Origin: AC-32 sp963755635
Lineage (GTDB): Bacteria; Actinomycetota; Thermoleophilia; Gaiellales; Gaiellaceae
Direction of reading: 5' to 3'
Assembly: GCA_963755635.1 (NCBI GenBank)
Contig: CAVWKS010000019.1
Coordinates: 62,001 to 126,000 of the forward strand
DNA length: 64,000 nucleotides
Shown: positions 37,189 to 44,838 of the stretch, piece by piece
Layout of the letters: each line of letters begins with the position of its first letter
Numbering within the stretch: position 1 is the stretch's first letter
Made by a program: the position numbers and the translations under genes
The notes under the pieces: model-generated
Database searches by the model: none
The model's input: only the letters and a program-made list of their open reading frames with translations
What the model was told of the DNA's origin: nothing

Positions 37189-37226
37189 GATGACATCACT
37201 ATGACATCATCACTGGCATCTGTCAA
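37189..37226 (-). promoter_or_regulatory. Promoter with tandem operator for the RHH operon
   Basis: Reading leftward: -35 TTGACA (37226 to 37221), 17-nt spacer, -10 CATAGT (37203 to 37198), then 9 nt to the ATG. Two copies of TGATGTCAT (37209-37201 and 37198-37190) are spaced exactly 11 bp and bracket the -10. TGATGACATCA at 37188-37198 is a perfect palindrome around one base. Layout fits tandem RHH dimers on one DNA face. Confidence 0.7.
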
Positions 37227-37229
37227 GCG

Positions 37230-37781
37230 TCAGGATGAACCGTAGAGCTCCGAGTGGTAGGCGCGGCGGTAGAGCGTCTGCAGGTGCTCGACTCGTTTGA
37301 CGTAGTGGCGGGTCTCCGAAAACGCGATTCCCTGGCCGTTTGCGCGCCACTTGTCGACGTTCTCCTGGCCCGCGTTGTAGGCCGCAAGCGCGGTGGGCAC
37401 GTCGCCGTACTTGTCCAACAGGTGACGCAGGTACCAGGAGCCGTAGCGGACGTTGATCTCCGGGTCGTCGAGATCCGAGATGCGGAAGCGCGAGCCGCCG
37501 GTGTGAATCGCGATTCCCTCGGCAGTCGCCGGCAGGAGCTGCATCAGCCCGATCGCCCCGGAGCTCGAGCGCGCGTGCGCGTGGAACTTGCTCTCCTGGT
37601 AGATGACGGCGGCGAGCAGCGCCGGGTCGAGCCGGTAGTTGCGGGCGTGGCCCCTGACGATCGCGTCGTAATGGAGCGGGTAGCGCAGGCGCACGTACCA
37701 GTCTGGCTCGGTCGAGTTGACGTAGGCAAAGGCGCCGCCGAGGGCCGCGCCCACGGCGAGCAGCACGAGCAGCTTCTTCAC
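37230..37781 (-). CDS. Lytic transglycosylase, SLT domain
   Basis: 183-residue peptidoglycan lytic transglycosylase. Signal/anchor KKLLVLLAVGAALGGAFAYV, then SLT domain: YRLDPALLAAVIYQESKFHA (catalytic Glu in YQES), HARSSSGAIGLMQLLPATAE (GLMQ motif), DPEINVRYGSWYLRHLLDKY, VPTALAAYNAGQENVDKW (AYNAG motif) and ETRHYVKRV. GTG 37779-37781 overlaps the coaE stop. Extracytoplasmic wall remodelling is implied. Confidence 0.92.
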   Translation of the reverse strand: MKKLLVLLAVGAALGGAFAYVNSTEPDWYVRLRYPLHYDAIVRGHARNYRLDPALLAAVIYQESKFHAHARSSSGAIGLMQLLPATAEGIAIHTGGSRFRISDLDDPEINVRYGSWYLRHLLDKYGDVPTALAAYNAGQENVDKWRANGQGIAFSETRHYVKRVEHLQTLYRRAYHSELYGSS

Positions 37782-38372
37782 GTCTCGTCCGTGAGCTCGG
37801 CCATCACGCCGGCCACGAAGGCGTCGAGCTCCTCGAGGGAGCCGTCGTTGACGTAGACGAAGTCGGCGCGCTTCGCCTTCTCCTCGTCCGGCAGCAGCCG
37901 CGGCTCGCGCAGCGCCGGCTCGACCCGCGAGCGCTCGGCACGGAGCTCGGGCGGCGCGGTCACGACCACGACCTTGTCGAAGCGGACCTTCGCCGCCGAC
38001 CTCGTAGAGCAGCGGCACCTCGGTCACGCAGACGGCAGGGGGATTCGGCAGGCGGCCGAGCTGCTCGCGCCAGTCGAGGTACTCGCGCACGACGAGAGGA
38101 TGGAGGAGCTGCTCGAGCCAGTCGAGCGCCCCGCGGTCCGCAAAGACGATGTCGGCGATCGCGCTCCGGTCGACCTGGCCGGCCTCGTCGAGGATCCGCT
38201 CGCCGAAGCGCTCGAGCAGGGCGCGCCGCACGCCTTCGTCCTCGCGCAGCAGCCGGTGGACGATCTGGTCGCTGGAGACGGTCGCGGCGCCGTGGCGCGC
38301 GAAGGAGTCGAGCGCCTCGCTCTTCCCCGCTCCGATGCCGCCCGTGATGGCGACGGCGAGCGGGCGGGCCAC
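37778..38372 (-). CDS. coaE: Dephospho-CoA kinase
   Basis: Last step of CoA synthesis. MARPLAVAITGGIGAGKSEA (Walker A), HGAATVSSDQIVHRLL (catalytic Asp region), ADIVFADRGALDWLEQLLHP, CVTEVPLLYEVGG; one extra base in the GGCGGCG run near 37992 shifts the frame, then KVRFDKVVVVTAPPELRAER, EKAKRADFVYVNDGSLEELD. Span 3n+1; about 198 aa after correction. GTG 38370-38372 directly abuts the rpsA stop. Pathway partner of the panC/panB block at 17-19 kb. Confidence 0.9.
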
Positions 38373-39827
38373 CTACTCGGGGGCGGGCTCGGTCTCGGGC
38401 TCGGGCGGGGCCTCGGTCTCGGCCTCGTCCGGCGGCGCGGGCGGCTCGCCCTCGGAGTCGCCGGGGCCCGGCTCGTCGGGGGCGACCTGATCGGCCTCGA
38501 TGCTGGCGTCGGCTTCCTCGGCCGGCTCCGGCTCCTCGATCGTCGCCTCGGCGACAGGCTCCTCGGCCACAGGCTCCTCGGCCGCAGGCTCTTCGATGCC
38601 CGGCTCGGTCTCCTCAACCGCGCCACCCTCAGGGAAGACCTCTTCGGAGAGATCGAGCGCAGGCGTGCCCTCGACAGGCTCGGAGTCGTCCGCGCGCTGC
38701 GTCACGCCGCCGCCCTCGACCCGCTTGAGCGAGAGCGACAGGCGGCGCCGCTCGGCGTCGACCTCGATGATCTTCGCCTCGACGAGATCGCCCTGCGAGA
38801 CGATCTCGCGCGGGTTCTCGACGTGGTGCTGCGCGAGCTCGGAGATGTGCACGAGCCCCTCGACGCCCGGCAGGATCTCGACGAACGCGCCGAACGTGAC
38901 GACCTTCGTCACCTTGCCCTCGACGGTGTCGCCCTCGTGGTAGGTCTCGAGCACCTGCTGCCACGGGTCCGACTGCGTCTGCTTGAGCCCGAGCGAGATC
39001 CGCTGCCGCTCGCGGTCGATGTCGAGCACCTTCACCTTCACGTCCTGGCCGATCTCGAGCACCTCGGACGGGTGGTTGACGTGCGACCACGAGAGCTCGG
39101 AGATGTGGATCAGGCCGTCCATCCCGTCGAGATCGACGAAGGCGCCGAAGTCGACGATGTTCGAGATCTGGCCGTCGACGACGTCGCCGGGGTTGAGGCG
39201 GTCGAGAATCTGCTGGCGCTGCTCCTTGCGCTCGTCCTCGAGCACGGCGCGCCGGGAAAGGACGACGTTGTTGCGCGAGCGGTTGAGCTCGATCACCTTG
39301 CAGCGCAGCTCCTGGCCGAGGAACTCGTCGAGGTCCTGCACGCGGCGGATGTCGACCAGCGAGGCGGGCAGGAAGCCGCGCACGCCGAGATCGAGGATCA
39401 GGCCGCCCTTGACGACCTCGATCACCTTGCCGATCACGGGCTCGCCGGACTCCGCCGCCTGCTCGATCGCCTTCCACGCCAGCTCGAAGCGCGCGCGCTT
39501 CTTCGACAGGATCAGGCGGCCCTCGGCGTCCTCCTTCGTCAGCACGAGCGCGTCGACCTCGTCGCCGAGGTTGACCTCGTCGGCCGGGTTGACAGAGCGC
39601 CGGATCGACAGCTCCGCGACCGGAATCACGCCTTCCGACTTGTAACCGATATCCACGAGCACTTCGTCCTTGTCGACACGCACGACGGTGCCGTGCACGA
39701 CCTCGCCCTCGTTGATCGTCGGGAAGGTCGATTCGTAGTCGGGGACGCGCTCGCCGTCCTCGGTCGTCGTCCAGACGCCCGCTTCGTCGAGCTGCGCGCT
39801 CTCTCGGTCCATGGTTTCGTTGGCCAT
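38373..39827 (-). CDS. rpsA: 30S ribosomal protein S1
   Basis: 484-residue translation initiation/mRNA-binding protein with four S1 domains (~res 40-110, 125-190, 210-280, 295-365): GTVVRVDKDEVLVDIGYKSE, GKVIEVVKGGLILDLGVRGF, GQISNIVDFGAFVDLDGMDG, GKVTKVVTFGAFVEILPGVE, each followed by an I.ELS-type segment. The last ~110 residues are an acidic proline-rich tail (EEPVAEEPVAEATIEEPEPA). Four domains are the actinobacterial/Firmicute form, against six in E. coli. ATG 39825-39827, with TATACT 13 nt upstream. Confidence 0.95.
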   Translation of the reverse strand: MANETMDRESAQLDEAGVWTTTEDGERVPDYESTFPTINEGEVVHGTVVRVDKDEVLVDIGYKSEGVIPVAELSIRRSVNPADEVNLGDEVDALVLTKEDAEGRLILSKKRARFELAWKAIEQAAESGEPVIGKVIEVVKGGLILDLGVRGFLPASLVDIRRVQDLDEFLGQELRCKVIELNRSRNNVVLSRRAVLEDERKEQRQQILDRLNPGDVVDGQISNIVDFGAFVDLDGMDGLIHISELSWSHVNHPSEVLEIGQDVKVKVLDIDRERQRISLGLKQTQSDPWQQVLETYHEGDTVEGKVTKVVTFGAFVEILPGVEGLVHISELAQHHVENPREIVSQGDLVEAKIIEVDAERRRLSLSLKRVEGGGVTQRADDSEPVEGTPALDLSEEVFPEGGAVEETEPGIEEPAAEEPVAEEPVAEATIEEPEPAEEADASIEADQVAPDEPGPGDSEGEPPAPPDEAETEAPPEPETEPAPE

Positions 39828-39840
39828 CGGAAGGCCGCTC

Positions 39841-39846
39841 AGTATA
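39841..39846 (-). promoter_or_regulatory. -10 element of rpsA
   Basis: TATACT (39846 to 39841), 13 nt before the rpsA ATG. No convincing -35. Expected transcription start gives a leader of about 6 nt. Confidence 0.5.
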
Positions 39847-39870
39847 GCCGCGAGGGTCTGGCCGTCCCGC

Positions 39871-40398
39871 TCAGGCAGGCGGTTTTCCGGCGTTGCACCA
39901 CGAATGGCTGTAGTCGAGCGTCGAGCCGCGCTTGTGCAGCTTGGCGGAGACGACGCGCGTCCCCTGCGCCCCGAGGTCGATCTGCAGGCCGCCCTTGACC
40001 GGCTTCGTGCGCTCGAGCCCGCCTGACGGAAGCCGGCAGCTGAGCGCCCGCGCCTTCGTGATCGTGATCCGGCTCCCGATCGATCCGGAAGGGCCCGGCC
40101 CGCTGGCGAACGCGCAGGCCTTCGAGAAGTGCGTGTCGCCGTTGGCGTTCCCCGCGACCAGGAGGTTCTTGGCCGGGTAGCCGCCCTTGCTGTACTTGTA
40201 GATCTCGAGGTGCGGCTTGCGGTTCGCGGCGAACCCGATGCTGCCGATCGCGCCGTGGCCCTTCGGCCAGAAGAGCACGATCACGAGCGACTGCCTGCAG
40301 TCGGCTTGCCGCGTGGGTTGCGTCGCGGACCGCGTCGCGGCGACGGCTGCCAAGGCAACCGCGAGCGCCGAGACCCCTATCAGCAGCGTTCGCCGCAC
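39871..40398 (-). CDS. Secreted hypothetical protein
   Basis: 175 residues. Signal peptide RRTLLIGVSALAVALAAVAA, then a beta-rich mature domain with SLVIVLFWPKGHGAIGSIGF, KPHLEIYKYSKGGYPAKNLL, GNANGDTHFSKACAFASGPG, RITITKARALSCRLPSGG and LDYSHSWCNAGKPPA. Four cysteines (two possible disulfides). Not recognised. GTG 40396-40398 lies 7 nt from TACAAC, so the mRNA is likely leaderless. Confidence 0.65.
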   Translation of the reverse strand: MRRTLLIGVSALAVALAAVAATRSATQPTRQADCRQSLVIVLFWPKGHGAIGSIGFAANRKPHLEIYKYSKGGYPAKNLLVAGNANGDTHFSKACAFASGPGPSGSIGSRITITKARALSCRLPSGGLERTKPVKGGLQIDLGAQGTRVVSAKLHKRGSTLDYSHSWCNAGKPPA

Positions 40399-40405
40399 TC
40401 GGCAC

Positions 40406-40411
40406 GTTGTA
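40406..40411 (-). promoter_or_regulatory. -10 element of the secreted-protein gene
   Basis: TACAAC (40411 to 40406), 7 nt before the GTG at 40398; leaderless arrangement as at polA and deoC. Confidence 0.4.
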
Positions 40412-40466
40412 GCACGTCTTTCTCAGGGCTCAAAGACCAGATGGCCCTACTCAGCTGGCCCTGCCG

Positions 40467-41324
40467 TCAGCCGACGTCGGTGAGGACTTGGCGAAGGGTG
40501 GCGGCGAATGCGTCAGGGTCGCCTGGCTCATGGAACCCGCCGTGGTGGCTCGGGAAGATCACCGCATCGGTCCCGAGCCGCTCTGCCACGGCCAGCGCGG
40601 CGCGGTAGGGGAACGTGTCTTGTGACTCGGCGCCGGCCCCGATGACGATCTGCGTGGACGCTCCGCGCAAGGCATCGAAGTCGGGCTCATAACCAGTGAC
40701 ATAGACCATGTGCGGGCCGAGCAGCGGATGATCCCGTCCGCCGTCGTCTCCGGTCGGGAGACCGAAGTCGGCCGGGTTCGGAGCGCGGTCTGGGAAATCG
40801 GGCGGAATCGGTCCCCTGACCTGTGTGAGCGCGATGAACTTCGCCATCGCGGGCCCGAGACCCTCGCGCTCGTACGTTTCGTGGATGTCCTCGGCGGCCG
40901 CGAGAGCTTCCTCGCGATCGGGGAGCACCGTCGCGAGGGGCGGTTCGTGAGCGACCAGCGCGCGGACCTGTTCCGGATGCCGGGTCACCAGCGCAAACGC
41001 GTTCACGGCTCCCCCGCTGCTGGCGAAGATGTCCGTGGAGCCGGCGTCGAGATCGGAGATCAGGTGGTGCAGGTCCTCCGCGTGCTCGTCCGGGGTTGCG
41101 CACGTGACACCGTCGGTCCGCGGGCTGCGTGCAACTCCGCGCGGGTCGTAGGTCACGACCCTGCGCTCTGGGAAGTGGTCGGCCAGGACGGAGAAACCGC
41201 TCGCGTCCATTGGTGATCCGATCATCAGCAGCACCGGCTCCGTGCTCTCAGGCTCCGCTTCTCGGACGTCGTAGGTAAGCGTCGCGCCAGACAGGTTCAG
41301 GGTTTGGGTCTTGGCCTTGGTCAT
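40467..41324 (-). CDS. Alpha/beta hydrolase
   Basis: 285-residue alpha/beta-hydrolase fold enzyme. LLMIGSPMDASGFSVLADHF (oxyanion region), RRVVTYDPRGVARSPR, nucleophile elbow DIFASSGGAVNAFALVTRHP (Ser in ASSGG, a variant of GxSxG), VRALVAHEPPLATVLPD, VIGAGAESQDTFPYRAALAV, FPSHHGGFHEPGDPDAFAAT (catalytic His region). Resembles small soluble esterases/haloperoxidase-like hydrolases; substrate unknown. ATG 41322-41324 follows GGAAGGAC. Same strand as polA, 14 nt downstream of its stop. Confidence 0.85.
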   Translation of the reverse strand: MTKAKTQTLNLSGATLTYDVREAEPESTEPVLLMIGSPMDASGFSVLADHFPERRVVTYDPRGVARSPRTDGVTCATPDEHAEDLHHLISDLDAGSTDIFASSGGAVNAFALVTRHPEQVRALVAHEPPLATVLPDREEALAAAEDIHETYEREGLGPAMAKFIALTQVRGPIPPDFPDRAPNPADFGLPTGDDGGRDHPLLGPHMVYVTGYEPDFDALRGASTQIVIGAGAESQDTFPYRAALAVAERLGTDAVIFPSHHGGFHEPGDPDAFAATLRQVLTDVG

Positions 41325-41338
41325 CGCTGTCCTTCCGC

Positions 41339-43894
41339 CTACTTGGCCTCGTTCCAGTCGTCGCCGGCGCCGACATCGACCTCGAGCGGAGGGTCGAGCT
41401 CGAACGCCTGGCACATCTCCTCCCGGACGAGCTGCTTGACCGCGCTCACCTCGGCCTCGGGCGCCTCGAGCAGGAGCTCGTCGTGCACCTGCAGCACCAA
41501 CTTCGCCGAGCGGCCCTCGGCGCGGAGGCGCTCGTGGATCGCGACCATCGCCTTCTTGATCACGTCGGCCGCCGTGCCCTGCATGACCGAGTTGACCGCG
41601 AGCCGCTCGCCGAGGGAGCGGGTCTGGCGGTTCGAGGCGCGGATCTCCGGCACCGGCCGCCGCCGGCCGAAGAGGGTCGTCACGTAGCCGTCGCGCGCGG
41701 CCTGCTCGATCGTCCGCTGGATGAAGTCCTGCACGTGCGGGAAGCGCGCGAGATACGCGTCGATGTACGCCTGCGCCTCGTCGCGGGGGATCTCGAGGTT
41801 CTCCGACAGGCCGAACGACGAGATCCCGTAGATGATCCCGAAGTTGACCATCTTGGCGATGTTGCGCTCGTCCTTCGTCAGCGTCGCCGGGTCCTTGCCG
41901 AGCACCTCGGCGGCGGTCGTCGTATGGATGTCCTCGCCGCGCGCGAACGATTCCTTCAGCTTCGGCTCGCCGGAGACGTGCGCGAGGATCCGCAGCTCGA
42001 CCTGCGAGTAGTCGGCGGAGATCAGCTTGCAGCCGGGCTCGGCGACGAACGCCGAGCGGATCTCGCGGCCGAGCTCCGTCCGGATCGGGATCGCCTGCAG
42101 GTTCGGGTTGGTCGTCGAGAGGCGGCCGGTTGCGGCGACCGTCTGGTTGAAGGTCGTGTGCAGCCGACCGTCCTCGCCGAGCATCGACGGCAGCGGCTCG
42201 AGATACGTGTTGAGCAGCTTCGAGTACTCGCGCCACTCCTCGATCACCGGGACGAGCTCGTGGTCGCCGCGGATCGAGCGGAGGATCCGGCTGTCCGTCG
42301 AATAGCCCGTCTTGCCCTTGCGGCCGGGCGTGAGCTCGAGCTTCTCGAACAGGATCCGCGCGACCTGCTGGGTCGAGCCGAGGATGAACTCCTCGCCGGC
42401 GAGCTCGTAGGCCTTCGCCTCGAGCTCCTCGACCCGGTCGGCGAGACGGGCGGTGATCTCGCCCATCCGGTACGTGTCGACCTTGACTCCGGCGCTCTCC
42501 ATCGCGGCCAGCACCGCCGTCAGCGGCAGCTCGATCTCGCGGTAGAGCGGCTCCGCCCCGCGCTCGCGGACTCGTTCGAGCAGCGGGTCGCGCAGGCGGA
42601 GCGTCGCGGCCGCGTGGCGGACGAGCGCGGCGGTCTCCTCTTCTGCTTCCGGCTCCGGGATCAGCTCGAGGCCGTACTCGGCGGCAAGATCGTCGAGCTC
42701 GTAGCCGGCCCGGCCGGGGTCGATCAGGTACGCGAGGATCATCGTGTCGTCCACCGCCTCGATGCCGAGCGACTTGGCGTCGTGCGCGATCAGCTCGCCC
42801 TCGAGCCGCTCGACGCGCGGCGAGACCACGACCTCCTCTCCCACCGCCGCGGCGATCCGGCCCTCGTCGGCGGCGATCCCGGCCGTCACCCCGCCTTGTA
42901 ACAGACTGTTACTTAGCTCCTCGCGCCACGGAACCGTGACGCCGGTCGGCTTCAGCGGCGCGGCGGCTGGGACGGCCGCGTCCAGCTCGTCGACGCGGTT
43001 CAGCAGGTTGCGGAACTCGAAGCGCCGGAAGATCTCCTTCAGCTTCGAGCGGTCAGGCGGCGAGAGCACGAGCTGAGCGGGGTCGCAGTCGAGCTCGAGG
43101 TCGCGGCGCATCGTCGCGAGCACCTTGGCGCCGCGAGCCTGGTCGGCGTGCTCGGCGATCGCCTTCGAGCGCGCGGGCGAGAGCTCTTCCACGTGCTCGA
43201 GCACCTCTTCGAGCGAGCCGTACTGGGCAATCAGCTGGCCCGCCGTCTTGTCGCCGATCCCCGGAACGCCCGGGATGTTGTCGGAGGGATCGCCCTTCAG
43301 CGCGATGAAATCGGGCACCTTCTCCGGCGCGATTCCAAGCCGCGCTTCGACGCGCTCGGGCGTGTAGACGTGGACGTCGGAGACCCCGCGCGGCGTCATC
43401 ATCAGGCAGACGTTCTCGGAGACGAGCTGGAACGCGTCGCGGTCGGTCGAGACGACACAGGTCTTGATCGACTCCTCGTCGGCCAGGTGCGCGAGGGTCG
43501 CGATCACGTCGTCCGCCTCCCAGCCTTCGAACTCGAGGTTGCGGTAGCCGAACGCCTCGACGATCGGCCGGAAGTGCGGGAACTGCTCCCGCAGCAGGTC
43601 CGGCATCGGCTTCCGCTCGATCTTGTAGGTCTCGAGCAGCTCGGTGCGGTGGACGGGCCGCGTGTCCCAGGCGACCGCGACGCCCTTCGGCCGGTAGTCG
43701 GCGAGCAGCTTGAAGAGCATGTTCGTGAAGCCGAGCAGCGCATTCGTCGAGAAGCCGTCGCTGGTGGCGAGCTCCTCGGGCAGCGCAAAGAAGGCGCGGT
43801 AGGCCAGGTTGTTTCCGTCGACCAGAAAGAGATCGGACTCCCGCGCGGGCGCGTCGTCGAGCTGCAGCTCGGCACCGGTCAGCGTCTTCGGCAT
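41339..43894 (-). CDS. polA: DNA polymerase I
   Basis: 851 residues. 5'-nuclease domain: LFLVDGNNLAYRAFFALPEE, DDVIATLAHLADEESIKTCV, STDRDAFQLVSENVCLM, ALKGDPSDNIPGVPGIGDKT. Polymerase domain: ATGRLSTTNPNLQAIPIRTE, LISADYSQVELRILAHVSGE (motif A), DERNIAKMVNFGIIYGISSF (motif B), KLVLQVHDELLLEAPEAEV (motif C). The middle 3'-5' exonuclease-like region lacks the DxE and YxxxD metal ligands, so proofreading is probably absent. ATG 43892-43894 gives MPKTLTGAELQLDDAPARES; a longer frame exists but this start sits 7 nt from TAGACT. Divergent from the acetyltransferase by 19 nt. Confidence 0.95.
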   Translation of the reverse strand: MPKTLTGAELQLDDAPARESDLFLVDGNNLAYRAFFALPEELATSDGFSTNALLGFTNMLFKLLADYRPKGVAVAWDTRPVHRTELLETYKIERKPMPDLLREQFPHFRPIVEAFGYRNLEFEGWEADDVIATLAHLADEESIKTCVVSTDRDAFQLVSENVCLMMTPRGVSDVHVYTPERVEARLGIAPEKVPDFIALKGDPSDNIPGVPGIGDKTAGQLIAQYGSLEEVLEHVEELSPARSKAIAEHADQARGAKVLATMRRDLELDCDPAQLVLSPPDRSKLKEIFRRFEFRNLLNRVDELDAAVPAAAPLKPTGVTVPWREELSNSLLQGGVTAGIAADEGRIAAAVGEEVVVSPRVERLEGELIAHDAKSLGIEAVDDTMILAYLIDPGRAGYELDDLAAEYGLELIPEPEAEEETAALVRHAAATLRLRDPLLERVRERGAEPLYREIELPLTAVLAAMESAGVKVDTYRMGEITARLADRVEELEAKAYELAGEEFILGSTQQVARILFEKLELTPGRKGKTGYSTDSRILRSIRGDHELVPVIEEWREYSKLLNTYLEPLPSMLGEDGRLHTTFNQTVAATGRLSTTNPNLQAIPIRTELGREIRSAFVAEPGCKLISADYSQVELRILAHVSGEPKLKESFARGEDIHTTTAAEVLGKDPATLTKDERNIAKMVNFGIIYGISSFGLSENLEIPRDEAQAYIDAYLARFPHVQDFIQRTIEQAARDGYVTTLFGRRRPVPEIRASNRQTRSLGERLAVNSVMQGTAADVIKKAMVAIHERLRAEGRSAKLVLQVHDELLLEAPEAEVSAVKQLVREEMCQAFELDPPLEVDVGAGDDWNEAK

Positions 43895-43901
43895 CTCTGC
43901 G

Positions 43902-43907
43902 AGTCTA
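43902..43907 (-). promoter_or_regulatory. -10 element of polA
   Basis: TAGACT (43907 to 43902), ending 7 nt before the polA ATG; the same hexamer precedes uvrA and deoC. Predicted leaderless transcript. Confidence 0.5.
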
Positions 43908-43913
43908 CGTCGC

Positions 43914-44838
43914 GTGAGCCGCCTCGAAATCGTTCCGTTCGCGGACAAGCACGTCGCGAGATGCGGCGGCGCTGCTCGCGGCCCGCCACGCGCGCCACCG
44001 CGAGGCCGAGCCGCTCCTGCCGGAGCTCGAGGACCCGCTTGCGGCCGTCGAGGCGGAGTGGTCGCAGGAGGGCGCGTCCGGGGTCTTCTCGCGCCACGGC
44101 TACCTGATCGCCGCGCCGCAAGAAACCTACGGGCTCACCTGGATGCGCGCCTCGATCGCATCCCACGCGATCGAGGGCGACCGCGAGGCGGCGCGCGACC
44201 TCTACGCAGCCGCAGCCCAGCGCTGGGCCGACGAGGGCTACACGACCCATGCGGTCTACGTGCCCTCGTACGACTCCGAGCTCGTCGACGCGTGGTTCCG
44301 GCTCTCGTTCGGCGCGTCGAGCGCGATGGCAATGCGCGAAACCGGGCCTCCGGAAGAGCCGTTCGACGCAGGTGCCGAGATTCGTCCGGGGACGCCCGGC
44401 GACTTCGAGCACGCCGCCCGGCTCGAGCTGGCGATGGCCGAGTCGATGCAGCCGTCGCCGAGCTTCTCGGGCACGACGCTGCCGCCGTACGACGAAGCGC
44501 TGGCGGAGTGGCACGAGGACGCGGACGATGACGTCTACAAGCTGTTCGTCGCCGAGCGCGACGGTCAGGTCCTCGGGCACATCCTGCTCTATCGCAGGCC
44601 ACCCGACCTGCGCGTCCCGCCGGAGAGCATCGATCTCGCGCAAGCCTCGACGTACCCGGAGGCACGCGGCAGCGGCGTCGGGCGCGCGCTCACCTCCTAC
44701 GTGATCCGCTGGGCCTACGACAACGGCTATCCGGTGATGACGACCGACTGGCGCTTTCCGAACCTGCTCGCGTCGCGCTTCTGGCCGAAGCGCGGCTTCC
44801 GCACCACCTTCCTGCGGTTGAACAGATCCATTCCGTGA
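43914..44838 (+). CDS. Two-domain GNAT acetyltransferase
   Basis: About 308 residues, two GNAT-like halves. N-terminal half: VSRLEIVPFADKHV, then after a break near 43960 EAEPLLPELEDPLAAVEAEW, SRHGYLIAAPQETYGLTWMR and AARDLYAAAAQRWADEGYTT. C-terminal half: AEIRPGTPGDFEHAARLELA, VYKLFVAERDGQVLGHILLY, TYPEARGSGVGRALTSYVIR (acetyl-CoA loop GSGVGRA) and YPVMTTDWRFPNLLASRFW. Span is not a multiple of three, consistent with one indel. Start GTG 43914-43916. Stop overlaps the LarA-like gene, so they are coupled; acceptor unknown. Confidence 0.75.
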
